A stretch of 64,000 bases of DNA from Pogona vitticeps (GCF_051106095.1 NC_135791.1:6272501-6336500); one strand, 5' to 3'; counted from the stretch's first letter, positions 30,500-44,163 are shown. The notes: a model not told the origin generated them from the sequence alone. Program-made: numbers and translations.

Positions 30500-30904
30500 G
30501 CTAGATCCTTTCTCCATGGCATGCAGGAAAATGTCTTTAAGCCATTTCTGAAGGACAGGAGAGGAATAAGTGGGTCTCTAATTGATGTTTCATACGTACA
30601 GGGGATGAATGGGGGCTGCTTCATCTGGTGCATTGCCCCTCCCAGGGCCACACAACTCACACACCCCATTGGCTTATTCCTGCCTTCCACACCCGAGGCA
30701 GAAAGTCACCCCAAAAATCACACCTCCGTTCTCCATGAACTCTGAGGGTCTCATGCAGTGTAGGAGAGGAGGAGGGAAAAAGAGGAATTTGGGTTAGTAC
30801 ATGAAATAACCAACTTTAGAATTATGCACAGAGGGGAAGAGCAGCGAGTAATAGATTATGCTGCTTGCAGTACACAGTAAGAACTGGGAATTTGCTTATA
30901 TATA

Positions 30905-31010
30905 TAGGTATTCAATTAACCAACCTTGAGCCGGCTACCTGGGATTGAACCAAGGTTGTGAACAGAGTTTTCAGTGAGGTACTGCAGCTTAACCACTGTG
31001 CCATGAATAA
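30905..31010 (-). mobile_element. Sauria-type SINE fragment (minus)
   Basis: Complement of the Sauria head: 'AACCTTGAGCCGGCTACC', inverted B-box 'GGGATTGAACC', and 'CTGCAGCTTAACCACTGTGCC'. Confidence 0.7.
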
Positions 31011-32737
31011 TAATAATATGTTTAACTCAGGGGCAGGGGGAAAGTGTATTTTTTTAAATATTCCTTAGTGGTGTGAGATGAGAGACTGTCTGACAGCACA
31101 GGTGCCTCAAGGACTGTATGCGAGAGAGATTGTGAGTGTGTACATGGTTGCCTGCCTCTGTGTGAGTATGAGCGAGCACCCACTTTTGCCCGCTGTCTTT
31201 GGCTCCACCTGTATATACTTTCCACCCCATCTACCTCAACCAGCAGTTGCTACTCTCGGTTGCACGTTGGTCTGCTTTCTGTTGTTGGAGTTGGACAATT
31301 AAACACACACACACACACCAGCCTGAACCGAATTTCTCAGCCATTCCTCGTTTCATGGCTTTCTGTTGACCCTCCGTTTCCCCTCTTGTGTGTCTGCGTT
31401 GTGTGATGGGATGCCAGGAGGCAGCTGTCAAGGGCTGTCCTCTCCTGTCTGTGACATCCATTCATGGATGGAGGGGAGCTCAAGGAGGAGAGTCGTCCTC
31501 AGCAAAAGCACTTCTGTGGGAAAGAAGATGCTTCGTAGGCTGGCTGTAGCCTTCCTCTTTCACAAGTTTCCCATCTTTCAATTCAGAAAAAAATATCCCT
31601 GCTAGAAACAGAGAATGGGAAGACACAAAGCCCTTGGTAGCTTCCCATCCTCTACTATTTTCTTTGCGTTGGCCTTACCGTTAAATCCCTTCTGACTCTC
31701 TTGCACTACGATACCTTTGAACCTCTATTTCTATCCAGAGCTTGGAAAAATCACTACCGCTGCCAGCATCCCCTACTGCCCCCTGTTCTTTGGGACCTTT
31801 CCCGGCTCTGTTTCTACCCTCAGATCTATTCTCTGCCTTCCTCTGACTTTATTGCAAGGCAAGGCTCTCTTGAGGGCCCATGCTTCCTATGCAATAAAAC
31901 AACGAAAGCAATAAAACAATGAAAATAGGGCTTTAGGCCAGATAACTTCGGATGGACTCACAAATGAGGAATGGCTGATCTGAGAAAGTGAACGAAGATC
32001 CATTGCCAGCTGAAGGTCAGGAATGGAGATGAGCCCAAGACCAGGTGATCCTCCAGAACCTCTCTACCAGAATAGGTCCATGTTGACACACACACATGCT
32101 AAAGAGGTCCCTGCCTCTTTAGACTCCGCCAGTCCTAGTCTGTGAAGGCTTTGGCTTAACCCATCCATCCCCACCATCAGATTAAAGAATAGCTAGAATT
32201 CTGGAGAGAACAAGCAGCAGAGGTGGATCTTCATGCGGATAATCCCAACCGGGGAGCTGGCCATGCACGGTCCGCCCGCTTTTCCTTGGTACACCTGGTC
32301 GTGCAACAAGCCCGCAAGAGAGAGATACGAGGAAAAGAGCTTAGGTGACGACTCTTTCGCGTGTGTGGTTTTCTTTGTGATGATTTTGTCCAACAAAACT
32401 GAGCTTAAGTCAAGGCAATATTGTAAAGAAAGAAAGAAATCCCACAGTACCGATTTAGGGAAGTAGCAGAATCCCTCTTGTGAAGCTGTCTATCTTGCCT
32501 GCACGGACGTCGGCCACATGAAGGGCCCAGCTTGGACAATGCAAATGACCTGGGATGAGAGGTGGGAATCCCATTCCTACCTCTCAGAGGCACCTGTCTC
32601 TCACTCTTGCTTTGTTCTACGATTTTCTTAGCAACTTCGATCACTCAATCCTGTCTGAATCATATATGCGAAACACTGATTTCCAGCTTCTAATGACAAG
32701 TGGCAATGTATAATTCGGTCCTAAATATGTTCTAAGG

Positions 32738-32873
32738 CAATGGTCCTCAACCTTGGGCCTCCAGATGTTCTTGGACTACAACTCCCAGAAGCCTTCACCA
32801 CCACCTCTGCTGGCCAGGATTTCTGGGAGTTGAAGTCCAAGAACATCTGGAGGCCCAAGGTTGAGGACCACTC
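32738..32873. mobile_element. hAT miniature palindromic element, 136 bp
   Basis: CAATGGTCCTCAACCTTGGG at the left and its near-perfect complement at the right. Flanked by the 8-bp duplication TTCTAAGG (32730-32737 and 32874-32881). The stem is almost perfect (TTCTTGGACTACAACTCCCA versus its complement with one or two changes), so this looks like the youngest of the three. Confidence 0.92.
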
Positions 32874-32974
32874 TTCTAAGGAACACGATACTTCCTTTGT
32901 GGTTTTGCTGTAGTAGAATCGTATGTTTTCTTTGGCAAATTAATATTTTCCATTCCAAGCGTATACTCTACTGC

Positions 32975-33265
32975 TTTTTTCTATTTCACGGGATTTGGTC
33001 ATCCCCTTCCTTACTAGCCTTCTTAGCTAGGTATCCTCCAGTTTTTGCTGGCATCCTTCTTGAAATGTGCCACCTGCGACTGGACACAGTATTGTAGCTT
33101 GGCCAGAGCAAAATAGAGCAGAACGATTACTTCTTCTGACCTGGGCACACTAGGCTTCTGTTAATGCAGATTGAGACTACATTCGCTTTTTAATCAGTCG
33201 CATCACCCTGCTGACTCATGTCCAGCTTATGGGATCAGCTTAGTGATCCTTTTAGACCTTTTAAA
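32975..33265 (-). mobile_element. CR1 LINE fragment (minus)
   Basis: The complement reads through 'ACTGTGTCCAGTCGCAGG' and contains CR1-type text such as 'GCCTAGTGTGCCCAGGTC'; the plus strand has 'GCATCACCCTGCTGACTCATG', a conserved CR1 stretch. Diverged. Confidence 0.55.
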
Positions 33266-34371
33266 TATGTACTGTGGCCAACACAGTACATCAGATCTCC
33301 CTGATCCTACATAATGCGCTATTCAATTTTTTTTCCACAGAAATGAAAAGGTTTTACTTCTGTTGAATATTATCTTGTTGTTTTGGTCTGGCGTTCTAGA
33401 CTTCCGAATATTCATTCTGTCTTTCGCGGCGGAGAACTGCTGTGACCTCTGCAAGCGTGATAAACATCCTCTCGATGTCCTGATCCATGTAATAGATACT
33501 ATTCAACCGCAGGATCTGAGGCCTGTGGTGTGCCGAACCATCCTCTCCTGATACAGAGTCATTAAGGAGCACTCCTTGGCCATAGTGGTATTGTGATTTC
33601 ACTGGAGAAGTCCTCTAGTGAGGACAAGGAGAAATGTCATATATATGTGAGATATATAGAATATTCCACCTGTTTGTGGAACTGACATCTTTAAACAGAA
33701 GATTCCTTAATGATCAGCCTACACCTTCTCAGAGACAAATTGTTCCACCCATTGTAAACTCACCTAATTGTAGATTTTTCCTTCTCATATGTTACCAGCT
33801 TGTTAATGAGCATATCATGGGAGACTATGATTTCGTCATACCAAGATATATTATGTTCCTGCTGCTCCCATGATCTACTAAATAATTCTTTCAAAAAAAA
33901 ATTGATCTGGCATGACTTAATAAATTCATCCTGTGTCCTTATAATTAATTTACTGTATTGTTTTCTCCAGATGCACAAACTGTTTGCTTAAGAATACATT
34001 TTATAATTTTACCAACACTTGGTTTCTAGGAATGCTGGGAGTTTAGGCTGCAAAAAAGCATGGAGGAGTCCAAAAATGGGTTGACCAAGAGAGTATCTGT
34101 TCCAGAGAGGGAAGGATGCTTGTCTACCATGAAAAACGTGTGAGAATTTCTGGTCAACAGTGTTAGAGTTGGAAACGGAAACCCAGCAATGCAATGGCAG
34201 AGAGAAGGCATTTCTCAGTTAAAACTGTGTTTAGCGTGTTATATGTTTTTAATCATTCGAGGTACTATAATCATTTTTACAGTTTAATTGTGTGTGTTTT
34301 TAAAATGTATGATGTACTGTTTTTTAAAATTCTGTTCTTTTCCATTCTGTGAGCTGCCTTGAGTCCGCTTA

Positions 34372-34790
34372 TGGGAAGGAAGGAAGGAAGGAAGGAAGGA
34401 AGGAAGGAAGGAAGGAAGGAAGGAAGGAAGGAAGGAAGGAAGGAAGGAAGGAAGGAAGGAAGGAAGGAAGGAAGGAAGGAAGGAAAAAGAAGAAAAAGAG
34501 GAAGGAAGGAAGGAAGGAAGGAAGGAAGGAAGGAAGGAAGGAAGGAAGGAAGGAAGGAAGGAAGGAAGGAAGGAAGGAAGTGATGATGATGATGGCTAAG
34601 AGGAAGGAAAGAAGGAAGGAAGGAAGGAAGGAAGGAAGGAAGGAAGGACGGAAGGACGGAAGGACGGAAGTGATGATGATGATGATGATGGCTAAGAGGA
34701 AGGAAGGAAGGAAGGAAGGAAGGAAGGAAAAGGAACAGAAAAAAATGAAAGAAAGAAGAAAAAGGAAAAGGAAGGAAGGAAGGCACAATA
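34372..34790. repeat. GGAA microsatellite with higher-order structure
   Basis: About 420 bp of (GGAA)n in three blocks. Blocks are separated by two copies of a (GATGATGAT)-GGCTAAGAGGAAGG spacer (about 34580-34605 and 34670-34700) and an A-rich interruption near 34485. The KEGRKEGR and FLPSFLPS translations are repeat artefacts. Confidence 0.95.
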
Positions 34791-34880
34791 AGGTGGAGAA
34801 ATGTCTTTCCCCATGACTAATTTGGGTAGGAGATGTAATTTTTTAAAAGGCTTTTAATAAGAAACGGTCTTGTAGTTTCC

Positions 34881-35095
<215 letters not shown>

Positions 35096-36054
35096 CAAAT
35101 AGTACGTGAAGGCAATGGGTGTGGAAGTCACATCCCATTTCCACCCCAAATGACTATTGCAGGGGATCAGTTCTGACAGCTCCACACAGCCCGTCCTTGC
35201 CTAGCGCACCGCCTGTCTTGGAGAGGGAGCCCTGCCTCAAGGTGCACGCGTGGGTTATGTAACAGGGACACGGGAAGCCTTGCAAGCAGCAGCAGCAAAG
35301 GGAGGTGATTCCCTCCCCCTTACCTCAGGAGGTGACTTTGCCACACATTAAAGCTTCGCCACCCACCATGCGGCTCGGCGGTTGGTTATTCCGCACACAT
35401 GTGGACAGATGAACAAGCTGTCATCCTGACACACATTGCAGTTTTTCAAATGCCACCGTTCAGGTGGCGACACTCACGGAGCAGAACATTTCTTGGGAAG
35501 GAGGGTGGAGGGAATCGGGAGACGGGCAGGCTTGAACCCCAGAAACGCATCGTTCCTGACACAATCAGGGTTGACAAAGTGAGAGAAGCAGCCATCCCCG
35601 GGGAGTCTTGGACAGCTGGTAGGGGAGGCACCGCCATCTTGTGAAAAACAAAAGCCTGGCCTTCTCAAAACTGTTTTTTTTTTTAATGTTGATCCCAACT
35701 GGGAAGGTAACTTGTCACAAATAATAAGTTAACTATGATTACTTCACTTTCCCAATAACGTCAATAAAGCTTTCCTTAGTTACTGTGAAAAGTAGGGCAG
35801 TACGTTCCAAAAAATGTTAAGTATAATGATGACTTTTGAGGGATGAGCTTAACATTATAGCAGGGACGGATCTGTTCTTATTCAGTTCTTTTTCAAATCT
35901 TTTCCTGTTATGCTCAGTTCTTGTGTCCACCCTCTCACTGTGTTTACAGTATAGTCCAGTAACCTATAGAGGCAGTGGAAGCAGACCCTTCCATTGTCAA
36001 TCCAGGGAACAGTGGAATACTTTAGGTACTTGTTTTTTTCAAGATAAGATGGGG

Positions 36055-36420
36055 AGCCAGAGGTTGGGAGTTCGATTCCCCACTGTGCCTCCTGGGAGAA
36101 TAGCCAGCCCAGGTAGCCTTGGGCCAGCTGCACAGTCCCAGAGAACAGTTAAAAATAAAAGAATGGTTAACCACTTCTATCTGGAAGACCCTGAAAAGGG
36201 TTGCCATAAATCAGAATGTGGAGCTATTGTTTGGGAGTTCGATTCCCCCACTGTGCCTCCTGGGAGAACAGCCAGCCTGGGTAGCCTTGGGCCAGCTGCG
36301 CAGTCCCAGGGCACACAAACACACACACTGAAGAAGAAAGTAATGGTAAACCTGAGTATGTACCTAGAAAACTCTGGAAAGAGTCACAATAAGACAGAAT
36401 TGACTTGGTGGCATGTAATT
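36055..36420 (+). mobile_element. Two tandem tRNA-derived SINE heads
   Basis: 'GGGAGTTCGATTCCCC', 'CTGTGCCTCCTGGGAGAA' and 'GGTAGCCTTGGGCCAGCTG' occur at 36067-36145 and again at 36232-36310 with small changes. The heads resemble 8118-8265. Confidence 0.6.
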
Positions 36421-37394
36421 AATGAAAGGAGTAATTAGTTTCATCATTGCCACCTCCCAGTAAGGTTCCTTGAACCCAGGTTTCTTAAGTCCCAGCCCAT
36501 CCTTTTCTCCACCAAACCACGCGTCTTCTCGTTTCACCCCACGCTTGAACCATCCCTGTCTGAGGATGGCGCTTCAAATAGAGGCTTGCCTTCTGCGTCA
36601 GGGGTAGGGCACCGGCTCACTAAGATGTCTGATCACCCACCCCTAAAGAAAATTGGCCCCCCAATTAAGGTTGGGGCCAATGTTGCACCCCATTCTTATG
36701 GAATTTCACATCCCAGCCAAAAGAGTGCTTTTTGTTTTAAGTGGATGAGGTTGGTCTGTTTTGAGGAAAGGCCGTTTCTGTCCTAAAACAAGTCCAGGGA
36801 GTCCCAAAATTATATCCAGTGTCATTAGCTAAATGCTTTAGCTCAAGATTTAGTATGTGGAACTGCATTTTGCATGGCTCCCTGTCCGGTTACTATTTCC
36901 TCTCCACCTTCACCTCACCCTGCTATCAAGAAGGTCTGAGGGCAGACATTTTTCCTCCTTTTACAAAGTTGTCCTGAAGCAGACCTTGGGTTGCTCTGTG
37001 TCTAAGACAACAAACGCCTAAAGAAAACCATGTTATCTCACAACTGACCAATTAGGAAACAAAAGCAAGACAATTTGCCAAATGTGCATGACAAAAAAAA
37101 TGACTGGGCGTGTCCAACACTTGGCCAATTAGCCATAATTAACCATGACATGCAACTCTTATGTGAACAGCAAAGAGATTCTGGCCAATGGGATAGGACA
37201 GAGCAGCAGCAGCAACAACAACAGCCATGGCACCAGATTACAATCCTTTATTTGGTATAATTCACATGAGAGTTTTGTTGCAGATTTTTGATTTTTTTGT
37301 TTCTGCAAAGCAGAAGCGCAGTGATTTCACAGAGCAGAATAACCTCCTATTCCCAAGAGCCGTCCACTGGCACTTACAGTCTCAATAATTTACT

Positions 37395-37800
37395 CTGAGA
37401 TATTAGTAGGAGAAAGACTAAAAACCATTTTATTTACTTACAGGCGTGAACAGATCAAACAGCAAACTAACAAACGTAGCTGCTTTCAACAACACACTTC
37501 AACAGACTTGAGAGGGGGGGAGCATTGAGCTCTCTTTGAATTCAGAGGCAAGAGGGAACTACGGATTACGGCTGGACAGATTGACAGTCTCCCCAACCCA
37601 GAAAAGTCTCCACTACACCTTCCCCAGGCACCATGTGAGGTTATATAAACTCCAACCGTTTTTAACCTACGGAAGAACTGCTCGCTTTGAAACCAAAGAC
37701 TCTCTTCTTCTGCAGTTCCAGTTGTGTAATCTTTCTGCCCCATTAACCACGCCACCTGCCACTTTGAAAACAGGGAGCCAAGTTTCATTTGCCAACTCTT
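37395..37800 (+). repeat. Unclassified dispersed repeat, copy B
   Basis: Contains 'ACTTACAGGCGTGAACAGATC', 'GAATTCAGAGGCAAGAGGGA', 'GACAGTCTCCCCAACC' and 'GAGGTTATATAAACTCC'. About 1.08 kb upstream of copy C in the same orientation. Confidence 0.55.
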
Positions 37801-38469
37801 TTTAATCTCTTCTCTACTGTATCCTATTTTCTACGATATCCTGGAAAATAACAGTAAGCTTGCATGCATGCACAGTCTGTGTATATCGAGGCAAATGGGG
37901 GTGGGAATGTAGGATTCAGTGGTGACATGAAGAACTATTTTTGGACTGAGCCAGTTTTGATCACATCATTTCTCTTCAGGGCTTCTGAGGCTTCTTTACT
38001 GCAAGAAAATCAGACAACGAGACAGACCCTGTGAAGTTAGTGCATTACTCATGCAAATGTGCCCTCCTGGAAATGATAAGCATTTTGTGATATCAGAACA
38101 GCACAACTCCCAATTTTATAGCCTCAAACCAGAAAAACCACAGATATATAGGCGCCTCAAAGCCCTAGGCTGGAAGGGTGCTAATTCCATGTATTTAAAT
38201 TAGATCTTTAATTTCAGTATTCCATTTCATTTTTTTTTCTGCAAACGCAGTCCATTTATCCCTTAATTGCAAATGCTGACTCCGACAGCCAATCCAGCTT
38301 AAAACACATTCCATTTCTTTCAACTCTGCATTTATTTTCAGCGTTTATTCTGTGTGCTTACAAATCAATCCCAGGAGTATTGGACCATTTGCACAGAAGG
38401 ATAAATGCTGCTTTGGGGTTCCGGGAAATACAGTCCAATGCTTTCCATTTCTGGAAGGGAGTGCTCTTC

Positions 38470-38770
38470 CACACACAGAGGTTAAAACAGAATAAACACC
38501 CTTTTTTATTTTACTTACAGTTGTGAACAGATCAAACAGCACACTGACAAACATGACTGCTTTCAGCAACAGACCTCAACAGACTTAAGAGAAGGGGGGG
38601 AACACTGATCAGAGAGGCAGGGCTTTCTTTGAATTCAGAGGCAAGAGGAAACAATTGGTTACTTCTGGACAGACTGACAGTCACCCCAGCCAAGAAAGGT
38701 CCCTCGCAGGCACACCTCCTCTGGGCAGCATGCAAGGCTGTAAAAACTACAACACTCTTTAAAAAAAAAA
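38470..38770 (+). repeat. Unclassified dispersed repeat, copy C
   Basis: Contains 'ACTTACAGTTGTGAACAGATC', 'GAATTCAGAGGCAAGAGGAA' and 'GACAGTCACCCCAGCC', collinear with copy B. The pair could be a local duplication or the terminal repeats of an old element; I cannot decide. Confidence 0.55.
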
Positions 38771-39163
38771 ATAATAAGAATATAACCTGAAGTGCCAGAA
38801 GATGTACTTTCCTAAACTCTGTGCGCAAGAGCATGTCCACCTTGTAATTGCCACCGTCACCGCTGTCAATCTTGAGTCGGCATCCACCATTTCCCAGCTG
38901 GCCTCAGATCCCACTGTGAGGGTACTTACCTGTTTAAACAGAAAAGAAAGAGAAGGTGAATAGGGAGTGAACTGGTGAGGGCAGGCCCTTGAGCCCATTG
39001 TGCCATTTGGAGTGGAGCACGAGTACCATGACTTAGAAGACTTCTTGATGGACAAGACCAGAATCAGCTGGCAGTCTCTGCTGGGTAAGGAGGAAACCTG
39101 TCAGCTGTCAACCCTATAATAGTTGTGTGGCATGCAAGCTCCACCTGCTGAAATTTCCTTTTA

Positions 39164-39576
39164 CAGTGGTGCCTCGCTAGATGATGATAATCCGTTCCAC
39201 TGAAATCGCTTAGCGAAATCATTGTCTAGCGAAAAGCATTTTCCCCATTGGAATGCATCGAAACTTGTTTAATGCGTTCCAATGTGGAAGAATCGTCATT
39301 GTCTAGCGAAGATCGGCCATAGGAAAGCCGCCGATCAGCTATTTAAATCGCTGTCTTGCGAAGCTTAGGTCCCAAAAACACCAGTTTTGTGAGCATGGAG
39401 GGAGCTGCCAAAATCGTTGTCTAGCGAAAATCGGTTTGCAAAGCAGGGACCAAACATGGTCCAGCGAAATTCCCCCATAGGAATCACTGTTTTGCGAATC
39501 ACTATAGCGATTGCAAAAAGCCAATGTCTGGCGAAGAAACTGTCATGCAGGGTAACTGTCTAGCAAGGCACCACTG
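39164..39576. mobile_element. Tigger-like miniature element, copy 4
   Basis: TA-flanked, CAGTGGTGCCTCGCTAGATG to GCAAGGCACCACTG. Closely matches 28619-29045 throughout, including 'GGTCCCAAAAACACC' and 'GAATCACTATAGCGATTGC'. 413 bp, non-coding. Confidence 0.88.
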
Positions 39577-39763
39577 TACACCCCATTACAATTGTGAACC
39601 CTACCCCCTGTTTCCTGTCTCTACCTTCCTGCTGTGCGGTGGTGAGGGAGCAAGAAATGTCCAATACAACAGCTAGATCCCTCTCTTAGGAAAGGTTTGT
39701 TATGCAACCTATACAATCCTGATTCCGCCTATATTTCTTTCATAGTGTGTTTATGGCTGTGGC

Positions 39764-40001
39764 TAGAGATGGGCACGAACTGCTCTTCGGTGGTTCATGC
39801 TGGCTCGTTTTTTTGGCCAAACAGTTGTTTGGCACTTCCTAGCCCCACCTCCTCTGGTGAGCACCCACTCAGAGGCAGCCCCCAAGCTCCTCTGCCCCGC
39901 CTACTCTACCGCCTCTGAGTGGGCGCCACGCCACGGGAGGCGGAGCTGGGAAACGGCGAACATCGGCTTGGCCAAAAACCAGCAGTTCGTGCCCACCTCG
40001 A
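39764..40001. mobile_element. hAT-like miniature element, 238 bp
   Basis: Inverted termini TAGAGATGGGCACGAAC and GTTCGTGCCCACCTCGA. Inner symmetric pair 'CCCACTCAGAGGCAGC' and 'CGCCTCTGAGTGGGCG'. Flanking 8-mers GCTGTGGC and GCCGTGGC (39756-39763 and 40002-40009) differ at one base, consistent with an aged 8-bp hAT duplication. Confidence 0.75.
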
Positions 40002-41229
40002 GCCGTGGCCAACAAATGGCTATTCTAGACTGTTCTTAACCCTTGAAACAGCAATCTTAGGTTTGCCTACGGAGAAGTCATCGCCATGGGCTGAAACAAT
40101 TTAGGTCAAATCCCTCCCGGATAAATCTCCACAGGATTGCAGGTGTCGCATATTAAGTTGTTGGAGGCTTGACGCTGTCAGATTTCACTTGAAAACTAAA
40201 GTTTTGTTATGCGACGGTTCAGAGCTTTGAAGTCAAGGAGGAGCGTCTTATTCAGAAGATAAGACGTGGATTTTGAAGACGCATTTCTTCCACAGCCAAT
40301 CGGTATCAAACACGGCGATGAGGCAAATTCCAGTGGGGGCTGTGGGCCGTTCCCACCCAACAACTATTTTTTTAATGGATCTTGAATAATTTGTACAACC
40401 GCCATTCAGGAGGCTAGGTATTAAAAACTGCACAAGCTTCAAGTGAGACAGGATTGGTACAGAAAAAATATGTTGGTGATCTTATGCTATGACTCAGAAC
40501 ATGAGTGTGAGCTTATGACGTTGGGCTCTGGGTATTTCACCCCCTCCCCCAGGATAACAAAGAGTCCTGATGCACTTTGAAGACTAATTAGCTTTTATTT
40601 GGCATATGTTATTCTGGGCTACAGCTCATTCCTTTAGATGCACCAGATTCACTGCTTGTTGCTCTTGCTGCAATAGGCCACCACCTTGATTTTAAAAAAT
40701 GGGTCGTTTTACAGGCCTCGGTGTGCATACGCAGGCCTGCACGCGCATATTCAGAGTTTCCACTGCAACCCAAAGGCCCGCCACATTTTGTGCAGAAAAT
40801 GAAGCCCAGGAATTACCCGCTTTTATCAAGGAGGCGGTTGTGTTCCACGTTGTGGCTGCCACAGCCTCTCTGCAAGGGTGGGTTTGGTGCGTCGGAAGAC
40901 GTGGGCCGCTGCACTCAGATGCTTGTGCCGGAAAGATGTTGCTAGTCGTAAAGGCGCAACGCGACTCTCTCCCTCTGTATACAGAAATAAGCAACGATTC
41001 CCCCACACTATGGTCAGTGGGTCCTACCCTACCGATGCCACTGAGATTTGGCATCTGCCACCACGTTTCCCGCCATTTTGGGGGGGGGGTGCCACTAAAA
41101 CCTGGCAGCAACTTCAACAGCCCTCAGGGTCTGCCTTGTCATGAGGCAGAGTGAGGGTCTCTCCCCCACCCACCCAGGTGAGGGGCAGACTCTGGAAGCA
41201 AGGTGTCAGAGGGAGAAAGCTATGCCCCA

Positions 41230-41264
41230 TGTAATTAAATTAAATTAAATTAAATTAATTAACA
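41230..41264. repeat. (TAAAT)n pentanucleotide run
   Basis: AATTAAATTAAATTAAATTAAATTAA-type run of about 35 bp. Confidence 0.85.
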
Positions 41265-42949
41265 CACAGTCCACCTTGCCACTCCTAGGGTATCCTGCTG
41301 CTCTCATGTATGATGGAGGATGGCTTCCAACAACCACTGTTCAAAAAGATGGTGGGTTGCGTTCATGCGGTAGAAGGGAAGACCATATTGTTCTTTGCCT
41401 CGGCTAGCAAAGAACTTTGAGCTGGCCTTGGCAGCTCACACGAGCCTCTGCGCCATACATTACTGCACATCTACGGGGCAGAGTGTCTCCTTGCCTTCTT
41501 GAGGGCGAAAAGAGGCCCCTAAGACTTGTGTGGTTGTGTGCACACATGCTGTTGATTGGGCTGGCAATGTTGTCCTGTGGAACAGAATGCAACAGAGGGC
41601 CAGACTCCTGTATCTTTAACAGCCAGGCAGAAGAGAAAATTTCAGGAGGGGTAGCTTTGGGGACACCTGCAGCCCATGGTTTCTTGAGCTGCAGATGAGA
41701 GAGAGAGAGAGACAGAAGGACTCATTAAACAGCATTTCAGACGAGTTTCTTCTCAATCCCAGAAGCATGCAATTAATCAATAAAACCCTCTATTTATTAC
41801 AGTGATTAGTACAAAGAACTACCGAAGCCACTCAAAACATGTCAAACCCAGCCTACAAAACCAACCATACATACAAAAGATTTTTTCCCCGCCATCTACA
41901 CCACGGAATCCTTTTCTATTGCTTCTGACGACAGCCACCATCATTCCCATCGCCCCCCCCCATCCTCTTTCAGCACAGATGCTTGGGAAGGAGAAGCCAC
42001 CCCTTTCTCTCTTCACATTAAGAGAGCAAATGCTAATGCAGGAGGGCTCTCGCCACAGAAACAGCTGTGCCGGCTTCCAGCTGCAGCTCTCTCGAGGCTG
42101 CGGGAGCTGTTTATCTCCTCTCTGCTGTGTCCTGCTTATTCTCCATCAGGCTTGGGGTAACATTAATAAGACTCGTCCAGTTTTATCCTCACACAGAACC
42201 TTTGTGAGACACAGCAGACTCATGGAGAAGTGAGGCTGCATGACGGTATATGTGGAAAGTAGTGAAAACAAAGGTTTAACATGGAGATTCTGCCCCTTTT
42301 ATCTTTGGTGTCAAGGGCTGTCCAGAGTCAGCATCTATTCAACTCTCCTTGCATCCATGATTCTGGAATTGCATCCCCCGTGTCTACACCATGCCGGGCT
42401 GAAAGCAGCATCAACGGAATCATTTGTGTAAGGTTTATGTAACTTTCCCAGGGTAATTGTGACTAACTGACAAAGTGCTTTAGTTGTGCATGGTCCAATT
42501 ACGCGGGTAGATTTGCTGCAAACAGTTATGCAATGAAAAGAAGCACTAAAATGTTCTCAGAACTACATTCAACAGAAACATTTCTGCTAGGGTGGGAAAG
42601 GAGTCATCAGGAGCAATCAGCCCGAGTGAAAAGGGTGGAAAAAGAAATCTAGAATACATATTTCTTTTAAAGGCAATTTAGTTATAGGGCCTTGATAAGC
42701 TCCCATTAAATGCCTAACCCCCTACTATTACTCATCTCCATCCTTCCCTAGAAGTGCTATCAGCCCTTGATAGTTCTAACATGTTGCTGCTGACCATATC
42801 TGCATGCTCTCTGGGGGATACTAGGAGTTGTAGTCCAAAAGGCAATCTTCCCTAGCTCTGGCTTTCAGCACGTGTCGAAGTTTCTCATCTCCATGAGAGA
42901 CTCTTGTTGCAGATAGATGTTTAGCGGACAATGCAGAATATAAAACTGT

Positions 42950-43442
42950 GTTGTTGTTGTTTAGTTGTGAAGTCATGTCCGGCTCTTCGTGACCCCATGG
43001 ACCAGAGCACACCAGGCCCTCCTGTCTTCCACTGCCTCCCAGAGTTGGGTCAGATTCATGTTCGTCGCTTCGATGACACTGTCCAACCATCTCGTCCTCT
43101 GTTGTTCCCTTCTCCTCTTGCCTTCACACTTTCCCAACATCAGGGTCTTTTCCAAGGAATCTTCTCTTCTCATGAGATGGCCAAAGTATTGGAGCCTCAG
43201 CTTCAGGATCTGTCCTTCCAGTGAGCACTCTGGGTTGATTTCCTTCAGAATTGATAGGTTTGTTCTCCTTGCAGTCCAGGGAACTCTCAAGAGTCTCCTC
43301 CAGCACCACAATTCAAAAGCATCAATTCTTTGGTGGTCGGCCTTCTTTATGGTCCAGCTCTCACTTCCATACCTCACTACTGGAAAAACCATAGCTTTGA
43401 CTCTGCGGACCTTTGTTGGCAAGGTGATGTCTCTGCTTTAAA
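42950..43442 (-). mobile_element. Bov-B LINE 3' end (minus), fragment 1
   Basis: Minus translation: KVRRVKAMVFPVVRYGSESW, ELWCWRRLLRVPW, YFGHLMRREDSLEKTLMLGK, WRRLVHGVTKSRT-like ending (here CALVHGVTKSRT). This is the C-terminal reading of Bov-B/RTE reverse transcriptase plus the 'GTCCATGGGGTCACGAAGAG' 3' end and (CAA)n tail. 5'-truncated. Confidence 0.92.
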
Positions 43443-43987
43443 ATTGTGGTCTCATCTGATTAAACCAGTTGAAAGGAATGGGGAAATGACCAAGGTCCAA
43501 CACGGTTCCTGGGCGGGAAGAGTGGCCGACAGAAAGATATAATGCTATTATTGAATAAGGCCACTTCCACACAAAGCTCTTATTATGCCATCATTTGCCT
43601 CATCTTTGGGATTTTAAAGGCTCTGGGTGAGTTCAGGTAATATAACCTTTCATTTACAACCATCCCCATCCTTTCTCTACGCTGCTCCCCCACTACTAAG
43701 AAAACAAGCATTTATTAAGGAGGGGGGAAAAATGAAAAGATCTAGAGTGCCTATTGATTAGTAGTTAACATGTAAAACACATTTCCGTCCCCCCACCCCA
43801 AAAAAAAAAAAATAGCATTTCTCTCAGCTTTTTTATGTTGCTCTCGTCACGGATGCTCTGGTTGCATCCAGGCAACATCAAGTGGATCAACAGACCGACG
43901 TTTTATTTTTATTTTTTTGCCCAGCTGCATTTTGCCAGAGCTGCAGGGAGAGCATTAGGAAGTGCCTTCGCTTTGAATTCCCTCCCC

Positions 43988-44163
<176 letters not shown>

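Noticed and set aside
34349-34816. 155-codon frame rich in KEGR
   Set aside because: Translation of the GGAA microsatellite.
37395-38770. Copies B and C as a definite LTR pair
   Set aside because: No primer-binding site, polypurine tract or capsid or polymerase reading was recognised between them; left as unclassified.
42973-43422. Minus-strand 149-codon frame as a host gene
   Set aside because: C-terminal Bov-B reverse transcriptase, also found in four other fragments of the window.
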